DNA of 64,000 nt from contig NZ_KQ130460.1 of assembly GCF_001046635.1 (NCBI RefSeq), forward strand, positions 1-64,000, given 5' to 3'. This DNA comes from Novosphingobium barchaimii LL02. GTDB lineage: Bacteria; Pseudomonadota; Alphaproteobacteria; Sphingomonadales; Sphingomonadaceae. Under the pieces are notes generated by a model. The model worked only from the letters and a program-made list of their open reading frames with translations. It was not told the DNA's origin and searched no databases. Below are positions 6,133 to 14,414 of this stretch, in pieces (position 1 is the stretch's first letter; the number at the start of each line of letters is the position of its first letter). The position numbers were made by a program, and so were the translations under genes.

Positions 6133-8511
6133 TCAGAAGCGGACGGTTCCCTGCAGCAGGACTTCGCGTGGGCGGCCGATGCTCACCCACACGGCGTCGG
6201 GCGTGCCGAAGGGTTTTTCGGCGCCGGCGACGCCGTAGTACTTGTCGGTCAGGTTGCGGCCAATGAGGGCGATTTCCCAGCCGTCGTCCTCGGCATGGAA
6301 GCGCGCCGTCGCATTGAGGACAGCGAAGCCCTTCTGGTAGCCAACGGGATTCTGGTTCTCCAGCAGCCAGTACCCGCTGGTGTAGCGCGCGTCCGCCGAC
6401 AGGCCGAGCGCGAGCCCGCTGCCCAGCGGCGTGTCGTAGCCGATCCCGCCAGTCACGTTCCAGCTGGGTGCGCGCACGAGGCGGGTGCCCGAGAGGTCTT
6501 GCGTGGTGCCGTTGCAGCCTTCATCCGCGCTTTGCCCGGCATAGCAGGGGGCGGAATCGAAGTTGAGGTATTCGGCCTTGTTGTAGCCCACCGCGCCGCG
6601 CAGGGTCAGGCCCTCGCTGGCCGTGAACGAGGCGTCGGCTTCGACGCCGGTGGCGCGCGCCGAAGCCGCGTTGCGGATGGTGAAGGACGGCGGCGAGGGG
6701 TTGAACGAGGTCAGCTGCAGCCCCTTGAAGGTGTAGCGATAGCCAGTGAGGTTCACCAGCAGGCGGCGCCCCATCAACTCGCCCTTGAAGCCGATTTCGC
6801 CGCCGTTCGCCTTTTCCGGCGCAAAGCCGAGGTCGGCGACGGTCTGCCCGGCGGACAGGATCGAGGGGTTGGAGAAGCCGCCCGACTTGTAGCCGGTCTT
6901 GTAGGCGCCATAGATCGTCGTCGACGGGCTTGGCCGCCAGGTTACAGTGGCTTCGGGCGAAATCTGGTCGTCCGAGAACCTGCCCTCGGTGAACACTCCT
7001 TCGTCGGCGGTGATGCCCAGCGGCGCGAAGTTCTGATTGACGAAGCTGTTGCCTTGACGGGTCTTCTTGGTCTCGCGCGTCCAGCGGGCACCGCCAGCCA
7101 GTTCGACGGTATCCAGCACCTTCCAGATCAGCTGGCCGAAGGCGGAGTAGGTCTTGCCCGAGTTGGCGGTCAGGAACTGCCAGTTATTCGTCTGCCCGTT
7201 GCGTGGATCGGGGCCGACATTGGCGACGAAGCCATTACCGCGCGTGTCGCGCTTTGAGCTTTCAAAGTAGAACCCGGCTGCAAAGTCCAGCGGGCCGCCC
7301 AGGTTCGAATTGACCCGCAGTTCCTGGGAGAAAGCCTGCGATTTGTCCATGTTTGCGCCTGCGACGATCGGCGTCGCATCGAACGAGAAGTTGTCGAACC
7401 CGTCGTTCTTGTAGTGCCAGAAACCGGTCACCGATGTGAAGGTCAGCTTATCTGCGCGGTAATTCATCGTCAGCGAGGTGAGCACCGATTGGTACCGGGT
7501 GATCGGAACGCCGCCGTTGGCGTCGGGATAATTCGCCGTCAGATCGGGATTGAACGCACCGAGCGATCGCTTTCCGTTGAGCTTGCAGTCCCCGTAGGGA
7601 TCGGTGACGTAAGTGCCGCTCAGAATATCAAGCGTGCGCGAGTTGCCCGAGCACAGCAGTTCCGTGCCCGCTGTCTCGCCATTGTCGCGCAGACGATCGC
7701 CGAAAAGCTTGAAGGTGGCATCGAAATCGCTGGTGGGTTTCCATTCCAGCGTCAGGCGGCCCAGCACTTCGCGGGTGCCGGGATCGCGGCCGTGAGCGGC
7801 GCCGACGCTCGGGAAATCCGGCGCGCTCGGCACGGTGACGGGACCGGCGACATTACGGATATACCCATCCATCTTGCTGCCGCGCGCGGCCACCCGGAAG
7901 CCCAGCGTATCGGTGATCGGGCCGGAGATCGCGCCTTCGACGAAGCGTTCGCGGGCGCGGAATTCATAGCCGGCACGTCCATAGCCTTCCAGGGTATCAG
8001 TCGCCCCCTTGGTGCGCAGCGAGACGACGCCGCCCGGACTGTTCTTGCCGAAGAACAACGCCTGCGGACCCTTCAGGACCTCCACCTGCTGGATGTCGAA
8101 GAAGCTCTGCGCGACGAGGCGGCCGCGGCTGATCTGGAGGCCGTCGATATTGAGCGAGACGGTCTGGTCGATACCGGCGTCGAGTGCGGATGAGCCGAGG
8201 CCGCGAATGGTGAAGCTGGCACCCGCACCGCCCCCGCCGGTCTTGGCCAGGATCACCTGCGGGATCATCTGGCCAATTTTCTGCAGGTCCGTAGAGCCGC
8301 TGCGTTCAAGCTGTTCGGCGCTGATGGCGGTAATCGCCACCGGCACGTCCATCAGGGTTTCCTCGCGGCGGCGAGCGGTGACGATTATGTCGCCCTCTAT
8401 CGCGGTCGCCTTGCCGGTATCCTGCGCCTGAACTTGCGTTGGCATCACAGTGCCGGTGGCCAGCACCAGCGCAAGGGCGCACCCCGGATTCCATTCCTGT
8501 CTCATAGCCAT
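6133..8511 (-). CDS. TonB-dependent outer-membrane receptor
   Basis: The 792-residue receptor imports an unknown substrate across the outer membrane using TonB energy. A signal peptide (about residues 1-30, cleavage near VQAQ) is followed by a TonB-box-like region (GDIIVTARRREE), a plug domain (residues about 50-170, with the typical PVAITAISAEQL and TIRGLG) and a 22-stranded barrel ending in a terminal phenylalanine (GTVRF). Sphingomonads carry many such receptors for aromatic, terpenoid or glycan substrates. The neighbouring aldehyde dehydrogenase, short-chain dehydrogenase, TetR regulator and flavin-oxidoreductase remnant suggest a small organic carbon source, not iron. Two methionines (8511, 8505) could start it. 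Confidence 0.92.
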   Translation of the reverse strand: MAMRQEWNPGCALALVLATGTVMPTQVQAQDTGKATAIEGDIIVTARRREETLMDVPVAITAISAEQLERSGSTDLQKIGQMIPQVILAKTGGGGAGASFTIRGLGSSALDAGIDQTVSLNIDGLQISRGRLVAQSFFDIQQVEVLKGPQALFFGKNSPGGVVSLRTKGATDTLEGYGRAGYEFRARERFVEGAISGPITDTLGFRVAARGSKMDGYIRNVAGPVTVPSAPDFPSVGAAHGRDPGTREVLGRLTLEWKPTSDFDATFKLFGDRLRDNGETAGTELLCSGNSRTLDILSGTYVTDPYGDCKLNGKRSLGAFNPDLTANYPDANGGVPITRYQSVLTSLTMNYRADKLTFTSVTGFWHYKNDGFDNFSFDATPIVAGANMDKSQAFSQELRVNSNLGGPLDFAAGFYFESSKRDTRGNGFVANVGPDPRNGQTNNWQFLTANSGKTYSAFGQLIWKVLDTVELAGGARWTRETKKTRQGNSFVNQNFAPLGITADEGVFTEGRFSDDQISPEATVTWRPSPSTTIYGAYKTGYKSGGFSNPSILSAGQTVADLGFAPEKANGGEIGFKGELMGRRLLVNLTGYRYTFKGLQLTSFNPSPPSFTIRNAASARATGVEADASFTASEGLTLRGAVGYNKAEYLNFDSAPCYAGQSADEGCNGTTQDLSGTRLVRAPSWNVTGGIGYDTPLGSGLALGLSADARYTSGYWLLENQNPVGYQKGFAVLNATARFHAEDDGWEIALIGRNLTDKYYGVAGAEKPFGTPDAVWVSIGRPREVLLQGTVRF

Positions 8512-8867
8512 TCGGCCTCCCCGGTTTCCTCATGCCCAACCGGCGCGATGGACTTCGCCATCTGTCACCACCACGGCCCGAGTTAGGTGCCGTTGCGGGC
8601 TCAGGTTAGAAGGGGGCAGAACGCGCGAGCAACGGTGGATTTGGAACCGGAAATACAGGTTTGAGATGGTTTCTGATTTGGATTTCTATTTATAAATAGA
8701 ATCTACGAATTACGACCTATCATAAATCAACTAAATTATAATCGGTTCGATTAAAAAGTATGTTTATTGTATAAAAATTCAAAAACGACTGTTTTTTTCA
8801 TTAAAATATAAGGATACTTGGTGGGCATAGGAAGATAATGTGAGAAATTTGTAGCGCAGTGGTGCCG
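8512..8867. other. AT-rich intergenic stretch upstream of the TonB receptor
   Basis: No gene is visible. From about 8640 to 8850 the base composition falls sharply in GC relative to the window. The stretch must contain the receptor promoter (minus strand) and the end of the TetR transcript. It includes the 18-bp perfect palindrome at 8684-8701. Confidence 0.7.
8684..8701. promoter_or_regulatory. 18-bp perfect palindrome upstream of the TonB receptor
   Basis: TTCTATTTATAAATAGAA is identical to its reverse complement and lies about 170 bp upstream of the receptor start. It could be an operator for a dimeric regulator such as the adjacent TetR protein, although it does not resemble the palindrome at 9641-9668. 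Confidence 0.4.
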
Positions 8868-9524
8868 TCAGATGGGTAGGCCAATCAGTGCAAACTGGTC
8901 TTCGAGGAACTTTTTCTGTCTGCGGGGAGACCAGCTGCGCGGTTCGAACATCGCTTGCGTAGCGATGCCTACCAGCAGCGTGACAATCTGACGGCTCGCC
9001 CGCCGGGCTTTTTCGCGCGGCAGGCCGTGCTCCTTGTGCAGCAGTTCCGCGAAATCGCGCGAGGCGATGCGCACTTGCACGCGCTCCTCGTGAGCGACGT
9101 CTGGGTCGGTGCAGGCGAGGTGGTACTGTGCAAGGTAGATGTGCCAGTCTTCGCGGCTTTCATGATCGATCGGCATCTGCGCCAGAGCGCAGGCGAGGGG
9201 GCTGCCGCCCGTCGCTTCGTAAGCGCGGCGGATGCGCGCCTGAGTGCGCAGGATCACTTTGCGGTACACCGCGATCCATAGCTCGCGGCGATCGGCAAAG
9301 TGGTGATTGATGGTTGTGGTGCTGCAGCCCATCGCGGCGGCGAGACGGCGCAGCGTCAGCCCTTCCAGCCCTGCTTCGCACACCAGCTTTATGGCCACCT
9401 CGGCAATATCATGGCGCCTTGCCGTGCGTTCCACGCGTGAGGCCTTCGGGCGGTGTATCACCCAGGCCGGCAGCGAATCGTTCCAGACGGCGAGAGGGTC
9501 GGTCGGGTCAATCAGTAGTGTCAT
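8868..9524 (-). CDS. TetR-family transcriptional regulator
   Basis: This regulator of about 218 residues has the family's N-terminal helix-turn-helix: VAIKLVCEAGLEGLTLRRLA, then MGCSTTTINHHFADRRELW, at about residues 40-80. The C-terminal half is the ligand-binding and dimer domain. I chose the ATG at 9524 (AGGGA ten bases upstream); the frame stays open to an ATG at 9632, but that start would sit almost on the probable promoter. It is divergent from the short-chain dehydrogenase, with a palindrome between them, so it probably represses that gene and perhaps the TonB receptor. The ligand is unknown. Confidence 0.9.
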   Translation of the reverse strand: MTLLIDPTDPLAVWNDSLPAWVIHRPKASRVERTARRHDIAEVAIKLVCEAGLEGLTLRRLAAAMGCSTTTINHHFADRRELWIAVYRKVILRTQARIRRAYEATGGSPLACALAQMPIDHESREDWHIYLAQYHLACTDPDVAHEERVQVRIASRDFAELLHKEHGLPREKARRASRQIVTLLVGIATQAMFEPRSWSPRRQKKFLEDQFALIGLPI

Positions 9525-9640
9525 GCGTCGCAAAATCCCTCTCCCAAGGGTTGCCTGCCGGTCTTGCGCCGGCAGGTCTGCGGGCCGAAAGCTGCAACCA
9601 ACTCGCGCGTGAAGGCAAGTCTTGTGTTCCATCCTATGCC

Positions 9641-9668
9641 TATATTATCAGGCGATTGCCTTAATATA
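9641..9668. promoter_or_regulatory. Palindromic operator candidate between TetR and SDR genes
   Basis: The arms TATATTA(TC)AGGC and GCCTTAATATA face each other around a 4-base centre, giving the inner palindrome AGGC-GATT-GCCT. It lies in the divergent promoter region of the TetR and dehydrogenase genes, where TetR proteins usually bind. Confidence 0.5.
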
Positions 9669-9715
9669 ATGATGCCGATACATCCGCTCCGTAAGAACAA
9701 TCGGGAGAACGGATC

Positions 9716-10522
9716 GTGAGAAGGCTCGAAGGACGGGTGGGAATCGTGACCGGCGGATCGTCCGGCATTGGCGCAGCCTGCGTCAGGCGGCTGGCCGACG
9801 AAGGCGCCAGCGTTGTGCTGGCCGATGTGACGCTCACCTCGGAAACTCACGGGGCGGCAATGTGTCTGCCGCACGACGTGCGCGATGAAGCCCAGTGGGA
9901 GCAGGTGGTGACGACCACCCTCGAACGGTTCGGCCGGCTCGACTTTCTCGTGAACAACGCCGGAATTACCAGCACTCAGCCGATCGAGGAGGTGACGCTC
10001 GACTTGTGGGAGAACATCCTCGCCATTAACCTTACCGGCACGATGCTGGGTTGCAAACATGCGGTGCGCGCGATGCGCGGCAATCCGGGCGGCGCGAGCG
10101 GTTCCATCGTCAACATCTCGTCGATGGCAGGCTTCGTCGGGCTGGCGCAGTCGGCCGGATACAACGCGACCAAGGGCGGCGTTCGGCTGCTGACCAAATC
10201 GGTCGCGGTGCGGTGCGCCACTGAGTATGGCTCGATCCGCTGCAATTCCCTGCACCCCGGAGCCATCGACACGCCGATCCACGAGCGGCGCCTGTCCTCG
10301 GCGCCCGATCGTCAGGTCGCGCGCGCAGCCATGGATGCGCTGCAGCCGGTGGGCCGCATGGGCACAGCCGAGGAGATGGCTGCTTGCGTGGCATTCCTCG
10401 TCAGCGACGATGCCAGCTTCGTAACCGGCACCGAACTGATCGCCGATGGCGGCTGGCTGGCGGATGGCGGTACCACTCGTCTGCCGCCCACGCGAACGAT
10501 GTCCACGCAGCGACCGGCATGA
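9716..10522 (+). CDS. Short-chain dehydrogenase/reductase (SDR)
   Basis: The 268-residue classical SDR is an NAD(P)-dependent alcohol or ketone oxidoreductase. Visible motifs are the cofactor-binding TGGSSGIGA (about residues 12-20), NNAG (about 80-83), the catalytic serine in NISSMAG and the YNATK tyrosine-lysine pair (about 149-153). The C terminus has the usual TGTELIADGGW, then about 20 extra residues. The start is GTG with GGAG eight to nine bases upstream. It resembles hydroxysteroid or cyclic-alcohol dehydrogenases; the exact substrate is not readable. Its stop overlaps the start of the broken Old-Yellow-Enzyme gene. Confidence 0.92.
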   Translation: MRRLEGRVGIVTGGSSGIGAACVRRLADEGASVVLADVTLTSETHGAAMCLPHDVRDEAQWEQVVTTTLERFGRLDFLVNNAGITSTQPIEEVTLDLWENILAINLTGTMLGCKHAVRAMRGNPGGASGSIVNISSMAGFVGLAQSAGYNATKGGVRLLTKSVAVRCATEYGSIRCNSLHPGAIDTPIHERRLSSAPDRQVARAAMDALQPVGRMGTAEEMAACVAFLVSDDASFVTGTELIADGGWLADGGTTRLPPTRTMSTQRPA

Positions 10523-10728
10523 GCGCCGCCGGGGTGCTGTTCTTGCCTATTCGCATCGGCGAGACCGGGATACGCGACCGCATGGCCATGGCGCCGATGA
10601 CACGTGAGTTCTCTGCGGATGGGGTGCCGGGCGTCATCGTTTCCGCCGTGCATGGGGCGGGCAGGGAGATTATGCCGCAATTGTGGCACGTGGGCGTGAA
10701 GGGTTCTGCCACTGCGGTTAACCGCTGA
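10519..10728 (+). pseudogene. Remnant of an Old Yellow Enzyme family NADH:flavin oxidoreductase
   Basis: A 69-residue frame starts at an ATG that overlaps the SDR stop (ATGA). It opens with the typical OYE N terminus (GVLFLPIRIG, then RDRMAMAPMTREFSADG). It then jumps straight to a segment that in intact enzymes lies about 60 residues later (IMPQLWHVG), and stops soon after. Whole OYE proteins are about 350-380 residues. This indicates an internal in-frame deletion plus loss of everything after the first third. The ATGA overlap shows it was once translationally coupled to the dehydrogenase. Confidence 0.75.
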
Positions 10729-10822
10729 CCGCGAAGCGGAAGCCTCTCCACGTCTGGCCTGCTTGGGACCGGAGAGCCGATCGCTTCGTGCACCAATCTT
10801 GAAAGAATCCAGCAAAGCACTT

Positions 10823-10847
10823 GCTAATGCGATCCACTCTCATTAGC
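10823..10847. promoter_or_regulatory. Candidate Fur box upstream of the siderophore receptor
   Basis: GCTAATG (10823-10829) and CATTAGC (10841-10847) form a perfect 7-bp inverted repeat. The inner pattern AATGCGA-N5-TCTCATT matches the 7-1-7-like layout of alphaproteobacterial Fur/iron boxes. It lies about 100 bp before the receptor start, so iron repression is likely. Confidence 0.55.
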
Positions 10848-10944
10848 GGGGGCGCGGAAGAGGAAATCGGGGCTCGCAACGCCAATCGGCACGCGCCTTT
10901 TTCGAGGAGCACACCGCTTTTCGTGAATAGGGGTCGACCAGATA

Positions 10945-13080
10945 GTGCCACGTTGCTTTTCGCCGTCTCGCGCGCATTCCCTTGCGTCTTGCGTAGCCGC
11001 AATCCCGCTGATGCTTGGCATTGCCGCCCCCGCATCTGCAGATGAGGCACCTGTCGCCGATGATGCCGGAGAAAGCATCGTCGTAACCGCGCGGGCGCAG
11101 AAACTCTATCGCGTGACCAATACAGAGATCGGAAAGATCGCTGCCGATCCCATGGACGTGCCGCAGTCGGTGCAGGTCATCAACAGTGAGATGATCGAGG
11201 ACCAGGGCGCGCGCGACATCCGCGATCTGTATCGCAACGTGCCCGGCGTCAGCGCCGACAATTACGCGACCGTCACCTATCGCGGCTTCAGCCAGGACGT
11301 GACTTATTACGACGGGCTTCGCGGCGATCCGTTCCAGACGTTTTCGGTTCCCCAGCTTTTCACCATCGAGCGGGTGGAGTTCCTCAAGGGACCGGCCGGA
11401 ATGCTCTACGGTTCGGGCTCTCCAGGCGGCACGATCAACTATGTTACCAAGAAGCCTGGCGACGTGTTCGGCGGAAACGTGCGCGTGATCGGCGGCGGGC
11501 GCAACCGCTACGGCGGGTCGGCCGACGTGACGGGACCGCTTGATGCAGCGGGCGACATCACCGCCCGCGCAGGCCTGTTTTACGAGGACATGGACAGCTA
11601 TCGTGACAAGGCCAGCAGCCGTACTTTCGTGGGCGATGCCGGCTTGGCCGTGAAGCTTGCTCCGGACACCAAGCTGACGGTGCAGCTGACCGACTACGAT
11701 CAGAACCTGCCGGGTAATCGTCTGCGCGGCATTCCCATCGATGCCGATGGCAATTTCTACGCCAAGCGCAGCTGGAACCACAACGACCCGGATGATTACA
11801 TCCGCTACAATGGCCTCGTTACCCAGGCCCGGCTCGACAGCAAGCTGACCGATGCGCTTTCGTTCAATGCCGCTGCCCGTTGGTTCAAGTATGACGAGGA
11901 CCAGAAGTACCACGAGCCGGTCGCCCTGCGCGATACCGACGCTGATGGCGTCTACGACACCATCACCCGCGAATACCGCGACCAGAAGCGCAAGGTGGAC
12001 GGGCTTTCGTTCGGTGCCAACCTCGTCGCCAAGGTGTCGACCGGGTCGGTCGACCACACCATCCTGCTGGGGGGTGACTGGTATCGCGAGAATTCGAGCG
12101 GCACCAATTACGCCACCCGCAGCGTTCCCACCCGCTCGCTGATCGACCCTGACTACACGACGGACAGCCGCCCCGATCTGTCGAACGTCACCCCGTCCTA
12201 CTCGGACGCGCGGGCGCTGCGCCGGGGTGTTTACCTGCAGGAGCAGATGGGACTTGGCGAGCACGTGATCCTGGTCGCAGGCCTGCGCCGCGACTGGTTC
12301 GACGATGCCGACTATATCGAAGGCGCAGATGCCAGCGCCGCGGCGACGACCTGGCGCGCTGGCGCGATCTACAAGCCGCGCAAGGACGTCTCGCTTTACG
12401 TCAGCTGGTCCGAAGCGTTCGAGCCCCAGAGCGTGACCGACCAATCGCCGCTGGCGGGCGGTCCCTTCGCCCCCGAGACCGGCAGCCAGTGGGAAGTGGG
12501 CGCCAAGACCGACCTGATGGACGGACGCGTCCAGGCTACCTTGGCAGCCTATCGCATCGTGCGGCGCAATGTTCTGCAGATTGACGACAGCCAGGATGCC
12601 GTGAATGGCATAGACCAGCTTGCTCCCATCGGCGAAGTCACCAGCAAGGGTATCGAGGCGACGCTGACCGCCGACATCACCAATGACTGGCTCGTCTCGG
12701 CCAACTACGCCTACAACGATACTCGCGTGACCGGCTCGGTCGAAGGACAGGCGGTGGATCGCTCCGTCGGCGGCCGCTTCCCCAATGCGCCGCAGAACAA
12801 GGCGGGGTTCTGGACCCGCTACCAGGTTGCGGCAATCGACACCGCGTTCTCGGTCGGTGGCCAGTACGTGTCCTCGCAGATCGACCGCAGCGGCGACCGG
12901 CTGAAGCCCTTCACCGTCTTCGATGCCACGATTTCGCATGATTTCGGGATTTTTGACGCCAAGTTCCGTATCGAGAACATCTTCGACAAGTTTTACGCGG
13001 TTTCCGGTTTCACGGGTCCGAAAGGCGCTTACATCGGCAACGCACGGAGCTGGTTCGTCGAGCTACGCCGAAAATTTTGA
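10945..13080 (+). CDS. TonB-dependent siderophore receptor
   Basis: The 711-residue outer-membrane receptor is of the ferrisiderophore type (FhuE/FoxA-like group). A signal peptide (about 1-33, cleavage after ASA) leads to a TonB-box region (ESIVVTARAQ). The plug has the siderophore-receptor pattern DVPQSVQVINSEMI, then NVPGVS, and ERVEFLKGPAGMLYGSG (about residues 135-151). The barrel ends with a terminal phenylalanine (ELRRKF). The start is GTG at 10945; an internal ATG at residue 23 would destroy the signal peptide. The Fur-box-like palindrome upstream supports iron uptake. Confidence 0.92.
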   Translation: MPRCFSPSRAHSLASCVAAIPLMLGIAAPASADEAPVADDAGESIVVTARAQKLYRVTNTEIGKIAADPMDVPQSVQVINSEMIEDQGARDIRDLYRNVPGVSADNYATVTYRGFSQDVTYYDGLRGDPFQTFSVPQLFTIERVEFLKGPAGMLYGSGSPGGTINYVTKKPGDVFGGNVRVIGGGRNRYGGSADVTGPLDAAGDITARAGLFYEDMDSYRDKASSRTFVGDAGLAVKLAPDTKLTVQLTDYDQNLPGNRLRGIPIDADGNFYAKRSWNHNDPDDYIRYNGLVTQARLDSKLTDALSFNAAARWFKYDEDQKYHEPVALRDTDADGVYDTITREYRDQKRKVDGLSFGANLVAKVSTGSVDHTILLGGDWYRENSSGTNYATRSVPTRSLIDPDYTTDSRPDLSNVTPSYSDARALRRGVYLQEQMGLGEHVILVAGLRRDWFDDADYIEGADASAAATTWRAGAIYKPRKDVSLYVSWSEAFEPQSVTDQSPLAGGPFAPETGSQWEVGAKTDLMDGRVQATLAAYRIVRRNVLQIDDSQDAVNGIDQLAPIGEVTSKGIEATLTADITNDWLVSANYAYNDTRVTGSVEGQAVDRSVGGRFPNAPQNKAGFWTRYQVAAIDTAFSVGGQYVSSQIDRSGDRLKPFTVFDATISHDFGIFDAKFRIENIFDKFYAVSGFTGPKGAYIGNARSWFVELRRKF

Positions 13081-13760
13081 AGCTCACCTAGGGGGCAGCC
13101 GCGTTTTCCATGTCGCGCCGAGCAGGGCTTGTCGCGATGCTTGAAGTGCTCAAGCGCGCGGAGGTCGACTTTGTCTGAGCGGCCATACCCAACGGCATCC
13201 CCGAGGCGGTGGGAGCCAAACGGGCGGCTGCGCGGATCGGCCTGTCGCTTGGCATCTGCTTCATGATGGATAGCGACCACCGCATTAAATCGGGAGCAAG
13301 CCTCAAAGGGCTGTAAAGACCGTCGATGCGCGGGCTGGCGACGCCAGAGCAGAATATTACGACATTAATTGCTCGCATTCGAACTCTCGCTCGAACCGGG
13401 AGACCGGGTCCGGTGCGTGCGCAGCGTTAGGCCAAATGTGATCGCAAATGACAAGATCGAGCTGTGTCCGAACTTACCACCTGTCTCTTTATTGCATCCA
13501 TCCAGCTATTGCGGCGCTACATACTCCGAAAGTGAGCGGGTGCACGCATCCTCCCAGAATCCGCACCCGCTCACCTCGGGGAACAGTGGATGTTCGGTTC
13601 CCTGAAAAAGCACCACCCTGATTGAAAAGCGGCGTCAAGAGATGATGGGCCGATGCTACTGCCAGGAATATGGAGAGAATTCAGTTGGGCCTTTCCGCGC
13701 TACGGCGGCCTTGCCTGGCTAACAGTCGGGAGTGCTATTGCCGCAGCTACCCATAGAGAT
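13081..13760. other. Gene-poor stretch with coding-like debris
   Basis: No convincing gene is visible. On the plus strand, 13110-13172 and about 13176-13310 read as short open frames in different phases (the second includes AKRAAARIGLSLG), which may be an eroded gene. The latter half contains the perfect inverted repeat at 13532-13574. No promoter or RNA gene was recognised. Confidence 0.4.
13532..13574. repeat. Perfect 12-bp inverted repeat with 19-base loop
   Basis: GTGAGCGGGTGC at 13532-13543 pairs exactly with GCACCCGCTCAC at 13563-13574. No T-run follows on either side. It could be a hairpin terminator for one of the flanking genes, a recombination remnant or a protein-binding site. Confidence 0.6.
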
Positions 13761-14027
13761 CTAGCTTTCTTCGGTTTCGCCCAACCATACGTCGAGCAGA
13801 CGGTTCAGCACTTTGAGAACTGCTGCGAGGCTTTCGATGGGCAAACTTGCATAGGCATCGTCCAGCGCCCGTTCGATGTCGTCCTCTGTGACGGGGCCAC
13901 CAACCATCACGGTCAGCACCATCGATAAGGTTGTCGCATCTTCAATAGGCAGTGCGGCGCCGGCAGCTGCGACCGCCTCGCTGGCGTCATCTTCAATGGC
14001 GTGACGAAGGTGTTCGATCGAGTCCAT
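13761..14027 (-). CDS. Small acidic hypothetical protein
   Basis: The 88-residue protein is not recognised. It is acidic, rich in alanine, leucine and aspartate, and predicted to be mostly helical, with no signal peptide or membrane span. The start at 14027 is supported by AGGAG six bases upstream. It stands alone: the nearest genes are accA on the left end of the ACC operon and the siderophore receptor. An overlapping plus-strand frame at 13653-13928 lacks such a ribosome site and is less likely. Confidence 0.55.
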   Translation of the reverse strand: MDSIEHLRHAIEDDASEAVAAAGAALPIEDATTLSMVLTVMVGGPVTEDDIERALDDAYASLPIESLAAVLKVLNRLLDVWLGETEES

Positions 14028-14414
14028 AAGGCGCTCCTGAGTCGGAACACCCTACTACGCTCATGGGCCGCTTCTGGCGAACGATCCCTTGAGGATTGCG
14101 CAATTGTCCGGGGGGATGCCGAAAGTTAATCGCAATATCCGATGGACATAAGTGAAGCAGGATCGCTCAAATTTATTGAGTCATGCCGATTTTATTGGGA
14201 TACCGCCTCAGTGGTATCCGAGCGGTATGCGGATATTTTCGCTGAAAAGCCTGGCCTAATCACGCGTTTCCAGCCGTTTGCGCGATTATTTTAATATTTT
14301 TTAGTAATTGCAAAGCCGGTGGTTATTTCAAGCCAACGGCGCGGCCAGACCGTGACCCTGCGCCAGGCGATCTGGGTTGATGCCGCGTAACGCCGCAAAC
14401 AAAATACTGGGCGC
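14028..14414. other. Intergenic region downstream of accA with one possible short ORF
   Basis: The stretch is moderately AT-rich. A 50-codon plus-strand frame at 14142-14294 (starting MDISEAGSLKFIES) has normal amino-acid composition but no clear ribosome-binding site, so I do not call it a gene. The promoter of the 13761-14027 gene must lie near 14028-14090. Confidence 0.4.

Noticed and set aside
10843-12939. Long minus-strand frame opposite the siderophore receptor
   Set aside because: It is a mirror frame of a clear TonB receptor.
13653-13928. Plus-strand ORF overlapping the small acidic protein gene
   Set aside because: It has no ribosome site, while the minus-strand frame has AGGAG at correct spacing.
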